Shown: positions 1-5,413 of the stretch, piece by piece
Position numbering within the stretch: position 1 is the stretch's first letter
How the letters are laid out: each line of letters begins with the position of its first letter
IMG/VR virus record: IMGVR_UViG_3300011114_000704
Span: 1 to 26,329 of that record
Strand: one strand, 5' to 3'
DNA: 26,329 bases
From: a virus
The notes under the pieces: model-generated
Seen by the model: only the letters and a program-made list of their open reading frames with translations
Database searches by the model: none
Told to the model about the DNA's origin: nothing
Position numbers and translations under genes: made by a program

Positions 1-182
1 AACTTACTGCTTTATATCGTGAGCCACATGTGCGGCACGATTGGACAATGCAAAAACTCAAGGACGTTGCGCGGTGGGCTAATGGATTTGTCTGGAAACG
101 TGCTCCATTCTCTGAATATGACCGACACAGAAAGAATGTAGCTCCAGAAACATACAACGAACAGGAAGGGTTGTTCGCGTGA
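1..182 (+). CDS. 3' end of an unrecognised phage gene (partial)
   Basis: The frame starting at base 3 is open from the window edge to a TGA at 180-182 and gives about 59 C-terminal residues, basic and aromatic in the middle and ending in EGLFA. No start is visible because the gene begins outside the window. The stop overlaps the GTG start of ninB by four bases (GTGA), so the two are probably translationally coupled in the same recombination/replication operon. I do not recognise the family. A replication or DNA-metabolism role would fit the neighbourhood but is only a guess from position. Confidence 0.7.
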   Translation, partial: LTALYREPHVRHDWTMQKLKDVARWANGFVWKRAPFSEYDRHRKNVAPETYNEQEGLFA

Positions 183-571
183 CGCCATTCACCCCTCGCG
201 CTTGGGCTGTTGAATTATCCACCCAAGAGCAGCGAAATCTACTTAACGCTGCCTGCGGTGATCTTGCTACTCAAATTGAATGGCATGGGTTCAGGCTGTC
301 TAAAGATGATTGGCGGCACATGCTTTCAGGAACAATGCTTGGCTGGCGGCTGATGCCTGGAATTGACCGTGGAGAAGGTCAAGCCGGTTTAATCATGCTT
401 GGCGGGAGCAGTCTTGATCTCAATAAATCCCAATGCACAGACGCTATTACACAAGCATTTTTGATTGGCGACGATCCGAGTACGCAAGGATTGAAATCCT
501 CACCTGTCAGGTGGTGCAAGGCTGTTTGCTGCGCCCGGTGGATTGTGCTGGACGAGGGGATACCGGCGTGA
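179..571 (+). CDS. ninB: NinB-family recombination protein (lambda Orf-like)
   Basis: The 130-residue protein has the NinB/Orf hallmarks: an N-terminal segment with a QEQRNLLN stretch, then LATQIEWHGFRLSKDDWRHML (a classic A-x-Q-x-E-W-x-G...W+..L core), a glycine-rich GIDRGEGQAG loop, and a C-terminal SPVRW motif. Lambda Orf is a mediator that helps load recombinase in phage recombination; that role is family knowledge. The start is GTG at 179, chosen because AGGAAGGG lies 8 bases upstream and the GTGA overlap couples it to the preceding gene. About 20 residues follow the usual VRW end (KAVCCARW and on), an unusual cysteine-rich tail. It heads a block with a Ref-like nuclease and a PD-(D/E)XK protein. 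Confidence 0.85.
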   Translation: MTPFTPRAWAVELSTQEQRNLLNAACGDLATQIEWHGFRLSKDDWRHMLSGTMLGWRLMPGIDRGEGQAGLIMLGGSSLDLNKSQCTDAITQAFLIGDDPSTQGLKSSPVRWCKAVCCARWIVLDEGIPA

Positions 572-669
572 TCCGCTACCTCTGCGCCTGCTGCTGGATC
601 GAAATATGGGAGTTGGTCGAGGTCGAGGAAGCGTTTTGCTGTCCCGGTTGCCGGGAGGCTTGCGAATGA
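568..669 (+). CDS. 33-residue zinc-ribbon microprotein
   Basis: This very small gene begins at GTG 568, inside the GTGA stop/start overlap with ninB, with GAGGGGA 7 bases upstream. It ends at a TGA that overlaps the next gene's ATG (ATGA). The peptide has a CACC pair near the N-terminus and a CCPGC pair near the C-terminus separated by an acidic stretch, the arrangement of a minimal zinc ribbon. An upstream in-frame ATG at 433 would run through ninB, so I prefer the coupled GTG. Function is unknown; small zinc-ribbon proteins next to recombination genes can be DNA- or protein-binding adaptors, but that is inference. Confidence 0.65.
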   Translation: MIRYLCACCWIEIWELVEVEEAFCCPGCREACE

Positions 670-932
670 CCGGCCACGACTACATGCGGCTCGTCAAAGA
701 AGCCAATTGCGTGATCTGCTGGAATAAGTTGGGTGTAAAGAATTGCCCGTGCGACGCCCACCATGTAGGGACCGGCAATGACCGTAACGACTTTGCAACG
801 ATATCCCTGTGCAAAGAACACCATCAGGGGGCCACGGGAGTACATGGCCTGCACCGGGCTGGGTTTGAGCGACTTTGGAAGACATCGGCAATTGAAATGT
901 TGGCGTGGACGAACCGGGAGATACACCGATGA
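666..932 (+). CDS. Ref-like HNH recombination-enhancement nuclease
   Basis: The 88-residue protein has C15xxC18, then D30-A-H32-H33, then a LC49xxH52H53 motif and a GVHGL segment. This pattern is typical of the Ref family (phage P1 Ref, a RecA-dependent HNH nuclease) and its short phage relatives. P1 Ref cuts DNA within RecA-promoted displacement loops; carrying that activity over here is inference. The paired cysteines probably bind a structural zinc. The start ATG at 666 overlaps the preceding stop (ATGA), with GGGAGG 7 bases upstream. It is much shorter than P1 Ref and amounts to the nuclease core alone, as is common in phage recombination modules. Confidence 0.75.
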   Translation: MTGHDYMRLVKEANCVICWNKLGVKNCPCDAHHVGTGNDRNDFATISLCKEHHQGATGVHGLHRAGFERLWKTSAIEMLAWTNREIHR

Positions 933-1591
933 CGGGTGATGCTGCGCGTTATTCGGAATGGGCCGATTCTTGGCGCGTATCGACATATTACGAGTATTTA
1001 CATGCAGAAGACACAGACGCATCAGACCTGATGGCCCAATGCCGACGCGGCGAAATACTCCACTCTAATCGTTTGTGTGACATCCAAGAAGGCCGGACTT
1101 TTGGGCTAACAGGCCAAAGGGCGGGCGTTATCCAAAAGAAAAGGGCCAAGAAAAAGCCGAGACAATATCAACGGGTGTTGGCCCCGTTTGTTGATAAGCG
1201 TGACCGCATCATCCCCCATCGCACAGCAGGGGTTTATTTGGCCCACGAACCTTATATTGACATCCCGCATGAGAGGCCATCGCCACAGCAGGCGGGTGGA
1301 TTGCGAGGCCCGGACGATCTGGAGATAGAGATATATGAAACGCAGACACGAATGGGGGTGACTCAATGGGTCTGCTGTACCGGCTGCAAAGGGGTCGCTG
1401 CTCGGTTTATGTGTTTGCTATCCCCTGGCATGCGCGTATTCGCCTCTGACATCAACGTGATTGACTCGTCGTTAGAGGGAAGATCCTCATTACGATGGAA
1501 CGACGTGGGCTTTCTTGTTTGCGGCTGCTCCAGATCAACGAAAACGCTGTGGGAACAAATCCGACAAATACTCGAAAGGGGAAATACATGA
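929..1591 (+). CDS. Hypothetical protein, basic middle and cysteine-rich C-terminus
   Basis: A 220-residue reading frame starts at ATG 929 (ATGA overlap with the Ref-like gene, GGGAG 8 bases upstream) and ends in an ATGA overlap with the next gene. I do not recognise it. The N-terminal 40 residues are acidic and aromatic (YSEWADSW, YYEYLHAED). Residues from about 75 are strongly basic (KKRAKKKPRQ). Further on there is a WVCCTGC cluster and later a VCGCSRS cluster that could bind metal. The coupling at both ends supports a real gene. The position in a recombination block suggests a DNA- or RNA-related task, without direct evidence. Confidence 0.6.
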   Translation: MTGDAARYSEWADSWRVSTYYEYLHAEDTDASDLMAQCRRGEILHSNRLCDIQEGRTFGLTGQRAGVIQKKRAKKKPRQYQRVLAPFVDKRDRIIPHRTAGVYLAHEPYIDIPHERPSPQQAGGLRGPDDLEIEIYETQTRMGVTQWVCCTGCKGVAARFMCLLSPGMRVFASDINVIDSSLEGRSSLRWNDVGFLVCGCSRSTKTLWEQIRQILERGNT

Positions 1592-1911
1592 ACCGTCCAG
1601 ACTTCGATTCAATATTCACAAACACCGGGCTCAATCTCGCGCAAACCGTGCAGCCTTGCCAAGGCAAGCATTTCTGGCCCAAGCCGGTCACGTTCAAAGA
1701 GCAATCAGCCCCCCAAGTCAGGTCGTCCACAAAAGCGCGAATCCAGGCGTACCTGCGCAATCACGCCGTATCAACCACGGGGGAGCTCGCGGAGCGCCTG
1801 GGGGTAACTCGCGCGTGCATATTCGAGAACATCCGGGTCATGGAAAACGCCAATGAAGTGTCCCGCATCCGACGCTCCCAAAAAGATCATCAGTGGAGCC
1901 TTAATGCGTAG
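1588..1911 (+). CDS. Winged-helix DNA-binding protein
   Basis: The start ATG at 1588 follows AAAGGGG and overlaps the previous stop as ATGA, giving 107 residues. The first half is polar and probably flexible. From about residue 50 it reads TKARIQAYLRNH, then STTGELAERLGVTRACIFENIRVM, a helix-turn-helix with the ELAERLGVTR recognition-helix pattern and a short wing after it, as in DeoR/MarR-like winged helices. It is likely a transcription regulator or DNA-binding accessory protein of the early operon. Its target is unknown. An in-frame ATG at 1495 would lie deep in the neighbour and lacks a ribosome site. Confidence 0.65.
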   Translation: MNRPDFDSIFTNTGLNLAQTVQPCQGKHFWPKPVTFKEQSAPQVRSSTKARIQAYLRNHAVSTTGELAERLGVTRACIFENIRVMENANEVSRIRRSQKDHQWSLNA

Positions 1912-2182
1912 AGCGGCCAAGGTGGACTCCAATCACCCTGAAATACTCGCCGCCTTTCGCCAGCTTGGGTGTTCGGTGCTGCCACTACATCAACTAGGTG
2001 GGGGTGTCCCCGATGCACTGATAGGGCTGGGGGGGCGGTCGATACTGGTGGAAATTAAGGCCGGCAAGGGCCAGTTGAATGAAGGCCAAGCGATTTGGCA
2101 TGCGGACTGGAAGGGGGCGATCGCCACCGTCCGGGATATGGGGGGGGTTATCACGACAGTCAAACTATTGAGGTCGCCATGA
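1904..2182 (+). CDS. PD-(D/E)XK nuclease-like protein (VRR-NUC type)
   Basis: The 92-residue product has E13, then GGGVPD37ALIG, then a beta strand ILVE50IK52, then a Q-x-x-W/H helix (NEGQAIWHADW). The D...ExK arrangement with a preceding G-x-P-D is the active-site signature of small VRR-NUC/PD-(D/E)XK phage nucleases, several of which act as Holliday-junction resolvases or structure-specific endonucleases. Substrate here is inferred only. The start ATG 1904 was chosen because GGAG lies just upstream and it overlaps the preceding stop by 8 bases; in-frame ATG 1853 would add 17 residues inside the previous gene. It fits a recombination set with NinB and the Ref-like nuclease. Confidence 0.7.
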   Translation: MRRAAKVDSNHPEILAAFRQLGCSVLPLHQLGGGVPDALIGLGGRSILVEIKAGKGQLNEGQAIWHADWKGAIATVRDMGGVITTVKLLRSP

Positions 2183-2265
2183 TCGAGATATACGCGCTGG
2201 TCTGTTTCGTCGCTATTCCGGTACTTTTCGTAGTGTGGTGTTGTGTAGTCAGGAGCCCAAGATGA
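2179..2265 (+). CDS. 28-residue single-pass membrane peptide
   Basis: A tiny reading frame of 28 codons starts at ATG 2179 (ATGA overlap with the nuclease stop) and stops at 2263-2265, overlapping the next start as ATGA. The peptide is one hydrophobic helix of about 20 residues (ALVCFVAIPVLFVVWCCVV) followed by a short basic tail RSPR. Being coupled on both sides makes it more credible than an isolated ORF of that size. The upstream ribosome site is weak, so translation may depend on reinitiation. Function is unknown; it could be a membrane effector or merely a coupling peptide. Confidence 0.45.
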   Translation: MIEIYALVCFVAIPVLFVVWCCVVRSPR

Positions 2266-2450
2266 ACGAAAAACAAAGAGCAATCGTCCGTGCTGCCAAT
2301 GTCGTCCAACTGCACAAAATGACCGATGGGATGCTCCTGCCGGCGTGGAAGCCGTATGTCGTCCCCAAGCCAATGCTGGACAAAACCGCAATGGCGATGG
2401 CGTATTCATCCGAAACACTGCCAGGACTGTACGCAAAGCAGCAAAAATGA
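2262..2450 (+). CDS. Small hypothetical protein
   Basis: A 62-residue reading frame starts at ATG 2262 with AGGAG 7 bases before it. It is linked to its neighbours by ATGA overlaps at both ends. The sequence has an NEKQRAIVRAANVVQLHK helix, then a proline-containing segment (LPAWKPYVVPKPML), and ends in KQQK. No domain is recognised. The good ribosome site and operon position support a real gene; it is probably a small early accessory protein. Confidence 0.55.
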   Translation: MNEKQRAIVRAANVVQLHKMTDGMLLPAWKPYVVPKPMLDKTAMAMAYSSETLPGLYAKQQK

Positions 2451-2872
2451 TGGTGGCCGAGCGGTTTCACACAATCGAGACGGGGATCCCGGCACTGGAC
2501 AGGCTGCGCGCCTATCTGTCCGAATGGCAGGTATGGGAGAAGCGTTATGTGATCGACAACGGATACCCGAGTTCGGCTCCGTGGGCTCGATTCATGAAGA
2601 CCAGTGCGGCATGGGACGCCGAGGCGACGGGCGTGGCGACTATCAATGTGCCGGCGATGCAGATTATTGATTCTGGCATGGAATCGCTGCACAAGACCGA
2701 GCCAGTCCTGTCCATTGCGATTCGGTGGCGTTACCTCAATGTGTCCGTCCAGGCCCATGTGTTCCGCCACAAGCGCCTGGCTGGGTTGAGCATGGAGCAG
2801 TTGGACGAACTGGCCGATGGGGGCGAGCGGGCGCTATTGCCGATCGTGGTCCGCCTGGGGATGCTTTTATAA
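2447..2872 (+). CDS. Candidate late-gene regulator (Q/antiterminator-like by position)
   Basis: The ATG at 2447 overlaps the preceding stop (ATGA); a second ATG follows directly. The product is 141 residues. The N-terminal part contains two conserved-looking aromatic segments (LSEWQVWEKRYVIDNGYP, SSAPWARFM). The C-terminal part reads LSIAIRWRYLN, then a V-F-R-H-K-R-L-A segment and LSMEQLDELADGGERALLPIV, resembling the basic helix plus terminal helices of small phage late-regulator proteins of the RinA/ArpU/Q type. I cannot confirm homology from sequence reading alone. Position is the main argument: last gene of the early operon, followed by a terminator, a tRNA, another terminator and lysis genes. 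Confidence 0.5.
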   Translation: MMVAERFHTIETGIPALDRLRAYLSEWQVWEKRYVIDNGYPSSAPWARFMKTSAAWDAEATGVATINVPAMQIIDSGMESLHKTEPVLSIAIRWRYLNVSVQAHVFRHKRLAGLSMEQLDELADGGERALLPIVVRLGMLL

Positions 2873-2956
2873 TAATGAGCAACCCCCTTGCAATGTCCCC
2901 CAAACGGGTGATAATCCCAATCACGCAGCCCCCGGCGTGTCCGGACGAAACGCAAC

Positions 2957-2980
2957 AGCCCCGTAACAGGGGCTTTTTTA
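2957..2980 (+). terminator. Intrinsic terminator of the early operon
   Basis: AGCCCC (2957-2962) pairs with GGGGCT (2969-2974) around a GTAACA loop, followed directly by a run of six T. This is a standard rho-independent terminator about 85 bases after the last early gene. Confidence 0.85.
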
Positions 2981-3043
2981 TTGGCGCGCAGGTCGTTATG
3001 ACGGCTCAGAGGGGGCTGGCGCAAACCTTCAAGAACAGGCGAC

Positions 3044-3072
3044 GCTCTTACACCCTTAATTGATTAAAGAGC
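3044..3072. promoter_or_regulatory. AT-rich inverted repeat, possible operator
   Basis: GCTCTT (3044-3049) is matched by AAGAGC (3067-3072), and inside lies TTAAT-TG-ATTAA, a 5-bp perfect palindrome with a 2-base centre. It stands out from the GC-rich surroundings and lies about 45 bases before the tRNA, where a late promoter or regulator site would be expected. The role is inference. Confidence 0.35.
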
Positions 3073-3113
3073 CTGGCGCCGTGGAGTGGCGACCCTAAGC
3101 CGCCTCAATCATT

Positions 3114-3191
3114 TGCGCAATAGAGCAGCCCGGTTAGCTCGACTGCCTCATAAGCAGTAGGTCCGTGGTTCAAATCCACGTTGCGCTACCA
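3114..3191 (+). tRNA. tRNA with anticodon CAT, initiator (fMet)-like
   Basis: A complete 78-base cloverleaf folds here. The acceptor arms are TGCGCAA and TTGCGCT, with pairs 2-7 intact and 1:72 a U/U mismatch. The D stem is GAGC/GCTC, the anticodon stem ACTGC/GCAGT with loop CTCATAA (anticodon CAT, 3149-3151), the variable loop AGGTC, and the T stem CGTGG/CCACG with loop TTCAAAT; discriminator A and an encoded CCA follow. Unpaired 1:72 and A11:U24 are known initiator features, and the D loop (AGCCCGGTTA), G26, variable loop and T loop are nearly the same as in E. coli fMet tRNA. The three G:C pairs at 29-31/39-41 of true initiators are absent. Elongator Met or Ile2 (lysidine) remain alternatives. 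It lies between two terminators, as tRNAs do between Q and lysis genes of some Shiga-toxin phages. Confidence 0.9.
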
Positions 3192-3228
3192 GTCCTCCCT
3201 GCCGGGTTCTCTCCTGTTCCCGGCTTTC

Positions 3229-3259
3229 GCCCGCGCGGCTCGCCGTGTCGGGCTTTTTA
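3229..3259 (+). terminator. Intrinsic terminator after the tRNA
   Basis: GCCCG and CGCGG (3229-3238) pair with CCGTG and CGGGC (3243-3253) around a CTCG tetraloop. The 10-bp stem has one bulged T and one G-U pair, and is followed by TTTTTAT. It would stop transcripts before the lysis genes unless they are antiterminated. Confidence 0.75.
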
Positions 3260-3275
3260 TTCACGGAGCGGTCCA

Positions 3276-3461
3276 ATGGCCATCACCCGCGCGATGTTGC
3301 TTGCTGTCGTGCTGGGCCTGGCCGCGCCGGCGCTACTCGCTCAAGACGACAAAACCGAGTACGCCATCGTCCGGGCCGCGGATCTCAAGGTGTTGATCGC
3401 CGAGTATTTGCGGCTGAAGGCACTAGAGGCCGCACTCAAGCCCGGTTCGGGCTGTATTTAA
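3276..3461 (+). CDS. Small secreted protein with signal peptide
   Basis: The 61-residue product begins with a typical Sec signal: a short basic N-terminus (MAITR), a hydrophobic core (AMLLAVVLGLAAPALLA) and a likely cleavage site after ALLA or ALLAQ. The mature part is about 38 residues, begins acidic (DDKTEY) and forms an amphipathic helix (LKVLIAEYLRLKALEAAL), ending in GSGCI. The start ATG 3276 follows GGAGCGG. It is the first gene after the post-tRNA terminator and lies beside the endolysin, so a periplasmic role in lysis is plausible. There is no lipobox, so it is not an Rz1-type lipoprotein. Confidence 0.6.
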   Translation: MAITRAMLLAVVLGLAAPALLAQDDKTEYAIVRAADLKVLIAEYLRLKALEAALKPGSGCI

Positions 3462-3474
3462 CAAAGGGATTCCA

Positions 3475-3843
3475 ATGACAGGGATTATTTCCGAGCAACA
3501 GATTTCCGCTCACAAGGAACTGGCGTCGGCCGTACTCCAGTCTATGATCGTTGATGCCCGCGTATACGGCCGGGAAACGGCGAGTAACCGGGCTGCAAGA
3601 AGCGCCCTCACATCACCCCATAAAGCCGCTGTTCGAGCAGTGTGGCTACAGTGGCTCGGATTCAGCGAGAGCGGATTCCAAGCACTGCTGGCCAAGGGTA
3701 CATTCCAGGGCAATGAGAACCTGCTAGTCGGGGACAATTGGGCGAATCAACAGCGGGGTATAGCCGACAAACGCAAGAGGCTGGCAGAAACAAGGGCGGC
3801 CAAAGCGGCATCCAAGGCGCAAGAAGATGCTCACCCTGTCTGA
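3475..3843 (+). CDS. Hypothetical protein of the lysis region
   Basis: A 122-residue soluble protein starts at ATG 3475 after AAAGGGATT. It is mostly helical, with an early helix (SAHKELASAVLQSM), a middle R-x-A-R-S-x-L region, and a highly charged C-terminal helix rich in K, R, A and Q (DKRKRLAETRAAKAASKAQ). No signal peptide or membrane segment is visible. I do not recognise the family. Its 3' end overlaps the endolysin start by 17 bases, so the two are probably translated together. The basic helical tail could bind nucleic acid or membrane. Confidence 0.65.
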   Translation: MTGIISEQQISAHKELASAVLQSMIVDARVYGRETASNRAARSALTSPHKAAVRAVWLQWLGFSESGFQALLAKGTFQGNENLLVGDNWANQQRGIADKRKRLAETRAAKAASKAQEDAHPV

Positions 3844-4294
3844 TTACTTCACTCGCCGCAGCACGGGCGAGAATTTGAGCATCATCTACGCATCGGAGTT
3901 GACTGATGCGATACGCGACGCTGCGAGCGCGCTCCTTGCCCGCGTCAATGCGCTGCTGACCCAGTTTTATCTGGACACTCCGGACGCCCCTCGGCGCGTT
4001 GTCAATTCGGGCTGGCGCCCGAGCGTTGTCAATGCGGCCGTAGGCGGCGCCCCCCATAGCGCCCACTTAACCGGCGAGGCGATCGACCTTGCGGACGCTG
4101 ACCGGCTGCTGGGACGCTGGTGCATGAACCATCAGGATCAGGTCATAGCCGCGGGATTGTGCGGCGAGCGACCCGAGGCCACGGCGACTTGGGTGCATCT
4201 ACAGACAAAACGTGTTGGCGATTTAGCTTTTTACTGGCCAACGCAATCGAGTTACGACAAATGGGCGAAAGCCGGAAGCGTGGTGATGGCATGA
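3827..4294 (+). CDS. Endolysin, M15-family peptidase
   Basis: The 155-residue protein carries the zinc-peptidase signature of the M15 (VanY/D-Ala-D-Ala carboxypeptidase-like) family: SGWRP at 61-65, SAH80LTGEAID87 (the S-x-H-x(6)-D motif) and W122VH124. H80, D87 and H124 are the predicted zinc ligands. Family members cut peptide cross-links of peptidoglycan and serve as phage endolysins. There is no signal peptide, so export should depend on the holin encoded next. The start ATG 3827 overlaps the upstream gene by 17 bases. The protein is a single-domain form without a cell-wall binding module, typical of phages of Gram-negative hosts. Confidence 0.85.
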   Translation: MLTLSDYFTRRSTGENLSIIYASELTDAIRDAASALLARVNALLTQFYLDTPDAPRRVVNSGWRPSVVNAAVGGAPHSAHLTGEAIDLADADRLLGRWCMNHQDQVIAAGLCGERPEATATWVHLQTKRVGDLAFYWPTQSSYDKWAKAGSVVMA

Positions 4295-4794
4295 GCGGAT
4301 TCTCGGATATTCTGAAGTCGGTGGCACCAACGATCGCGTCGGCGCTCGGCGGGCCGCTGGCCGGGGCGGCCGTTTCATTTCTGGCCGGCAAGCTCGGGGT
4401 AGCTCCTGCTCTGGTCGAGCAGACCGTGGCGGGCATGGGGCCGGCCGATCTCATCAAGATGAAGGAATTGGACAATCAATTCCGCCTGGACATGGCCAAG
4501 ATTGGCATTCAGGTGGATCTGGCGCAGATCGCGGTCAACGTCGAGGAGGCTAAGAGTACCAACTGGTTCGTCGCGGGCGGCCGGCCGTTCATCCTGTGGG
4601 TATGCGGCGTTGCCTTTGCCTATGTGGCCATCGTCGAGCCGACCGCACGATTCGCCGCCCAGGTCATATTCCACTACACCGGCCAGTTCCCGGCCATTGA
4701 CACAACACTGACATTACAAGTTCTAGGCGGCCTCCTCGGATTGTCCGGGCTCAGATCAGCCGAAAAACTAAAAGGCGCCGAAGGCAACCGATGA
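4291..4794 (+). CDS. Holin of the 3TM (GTA-type) family
   Basis: The 167-residue protein starts at ATG 4291 (ATGA overlap with the endolysin). Residues 15-35 are a glycine/alanine-rich hydrophobic segment (SALGGPLAGAAVSFLAG). A long polar helix follows (MKELDNQFRLDMAKIGIQVDLAQIAVNVEEAKS), then WFVAGGRPFILWVCGVAFAY, then a final hydrophobic segment ending LGGLLGLSGLRSAEK. The R-P-F-I-L-W membrane entry and the preceding E/D-rich helix match the holin-of-3TMs family known from gene transfer agents and many phages. It should form lesions in the inner membrane that release or activate the M15 endolysin. It is longer than classic holins, as expected for this family. Confidence 0.75.
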   Translation: MSGFSDILKSVAPTIASALGGPLAGAAVSFLAGKLGVAPALVEQTVAGMGPADLIKMKELDNQFRLDMAKIGIQVDLAQIAVNVEEAKSTNWFVAGGRPFILWVCGVAFAYVAIVEPTARFAAQVIFHYTGQFPAIDTTLTLQVLGGLLGLSGLRSAEKLKGAEGNR

Positions 4795-5099
4795 ATGAAT
4801 TTCTGATAGGGTTGGGCATCAAGAAGGTGGCCCTGGTGGCCGGCTTGATCGGGGGCGTGGTATCGCTTCGTTTTTTCGAGGGCCTGACCTTCAGCGGCAA
4901 ACTAGCAACCGCAACCGGGGGCGCGGCGATTGCCAACTTTGTGACCGACCCGGCGATGCTCTACTTCAATTTGCCCAACGGATACGAAGGTGGAATTGGA
5001 TTCCTCTTTGGCCTATTCGGCATGAGCGTTGGCGCCGCGGTTATCAAAACCATCAAAACCAACGGGCTTATCGGGATAACAGGGAGATCAAAACCGTGA
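4791..5099 (+). CDS. Small membrane protein, possible second holin or antiholin
   Basis: A 102-residue protein starts at ATG 4791, overlapping the 3TM holin stop as ATGA. Three hydrophobic segments are visible: VALVAGLIGGVVSL (about 13-27), LATATGGAAIANFV (about 38-51) and GIGFLFGLFGMSVGAAVI (about 68-86). It has a basic C-terminus (KTIKTNGLIGITGRSKP). The size and three-helix layout fit a class I holin-like protein. Its location in a lysis cassette that already has a clear holin suggests an antiholin or a partner, but this is inference. Confidence 0.65.
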   Translation: MNEFLIGLGIKKVALVAGLIGGVVSLRFFEGLTFSGKLATATGGAAIANFVTDPAMLYFNLPNGYEGGIGFLFGLFGMSVGAAVIKTIKTNGLIGITGRSKP

Positions 5100-5398
5100 A
5101 TCATCTTGGGCCGGAACAAATCATCGTTGTGACGGCCTCCATACTAATATCCATAATCGCCGCGTATTTGATATGGGACCGAGATTACGAAGACGGCATA
5201 GTGGGCCGCATCGCCCTCGGGATACTCTCGGCTGCCGGTGGACTGCTTGCCAGGGAAACCTACACCGAGGCGTTATCGCTCACGCCGGCACTGACCGTCA
5301 TCGTGTTCGCCACGGCACTCTTTTTTGCGCGGCACATATTCCGATTCATCGGCTACCGAAGGTCCGGATCCAACTCTTGGCGCCCAGCGTCCAAATAA
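5096..5398 (+). CDS. Small three-helix membrane protein of the lysis cassette
   Basis: The start is GTG at 5096, in a GTGA overlap with the previous gene, giving 100 residues. Hydrophobic helices are at about 8-26 (QIIVVTASILISIIAAYLIW), 35-51 (VGRIALGILSAAGGLLA) and 62-84 (TPALTVIVFATALFFARHIF). A basic tail follows (RFIGYRRSGSNSWRP). This is the third membrane protein in a row. It could be a holin, an antiholin or a lysis-timing protein; no diagnostic motif separates these. No Rz/Rz1 spanin pair was recognised nearby. Confidence 0.65.
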   Translation: MNHLGPEQIIVVTASILISIIAAYLIWDRDYEDGIVGRIALGILSAAGGLLARETYTEALSLTPALTVIVFATALFFARHIFRFIGYRRSGSNSWRPASK

Positions 5399-5413
5399 CC
5401 AAAGGGGCCGAAC

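Larger units (their letters stand above)
2873..3113 (+). other. Non-coding early/late junction
   Basis: About 240 bases separate the candidate late regulator from the tRNA. They contain an intrinsic terminator (2957-2980) and an AT-rich inverted repeat (3044-3072). I found no convincing -35/-10 pair, though a late promoter would be expected here. A 62-codon frame from ATG 2875 crosses the terminator and is not credited. Confidence 0.5.

Noticed and set aside
576-1022. 148-codon - strand frame over the recombination genes
   Set aside because: It lies opposite genes with motifs and coupled starts and has no motif of its own.
2875-3063. 62-codon + frame after the candidate late regulator
   Set aside because: It runs through an intrinsic terminator, has no ribosome site and shows no protein-like pattern.
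2985-3113. Late promoter with -35/-10 boxes
   Set aside because: Several TT-rich pieces exist but no pair with proper spacing was convincing.
3114-3191. Plain elongator tRNA-Met assignment
   Set aside because: The unpaired 1:72, A11:U24 and fMet-like loops argue against a plain elongator, but the anticodon stem lacks the initiator G:C triple, so it is reported as initiator-like, not as a certain initiator.
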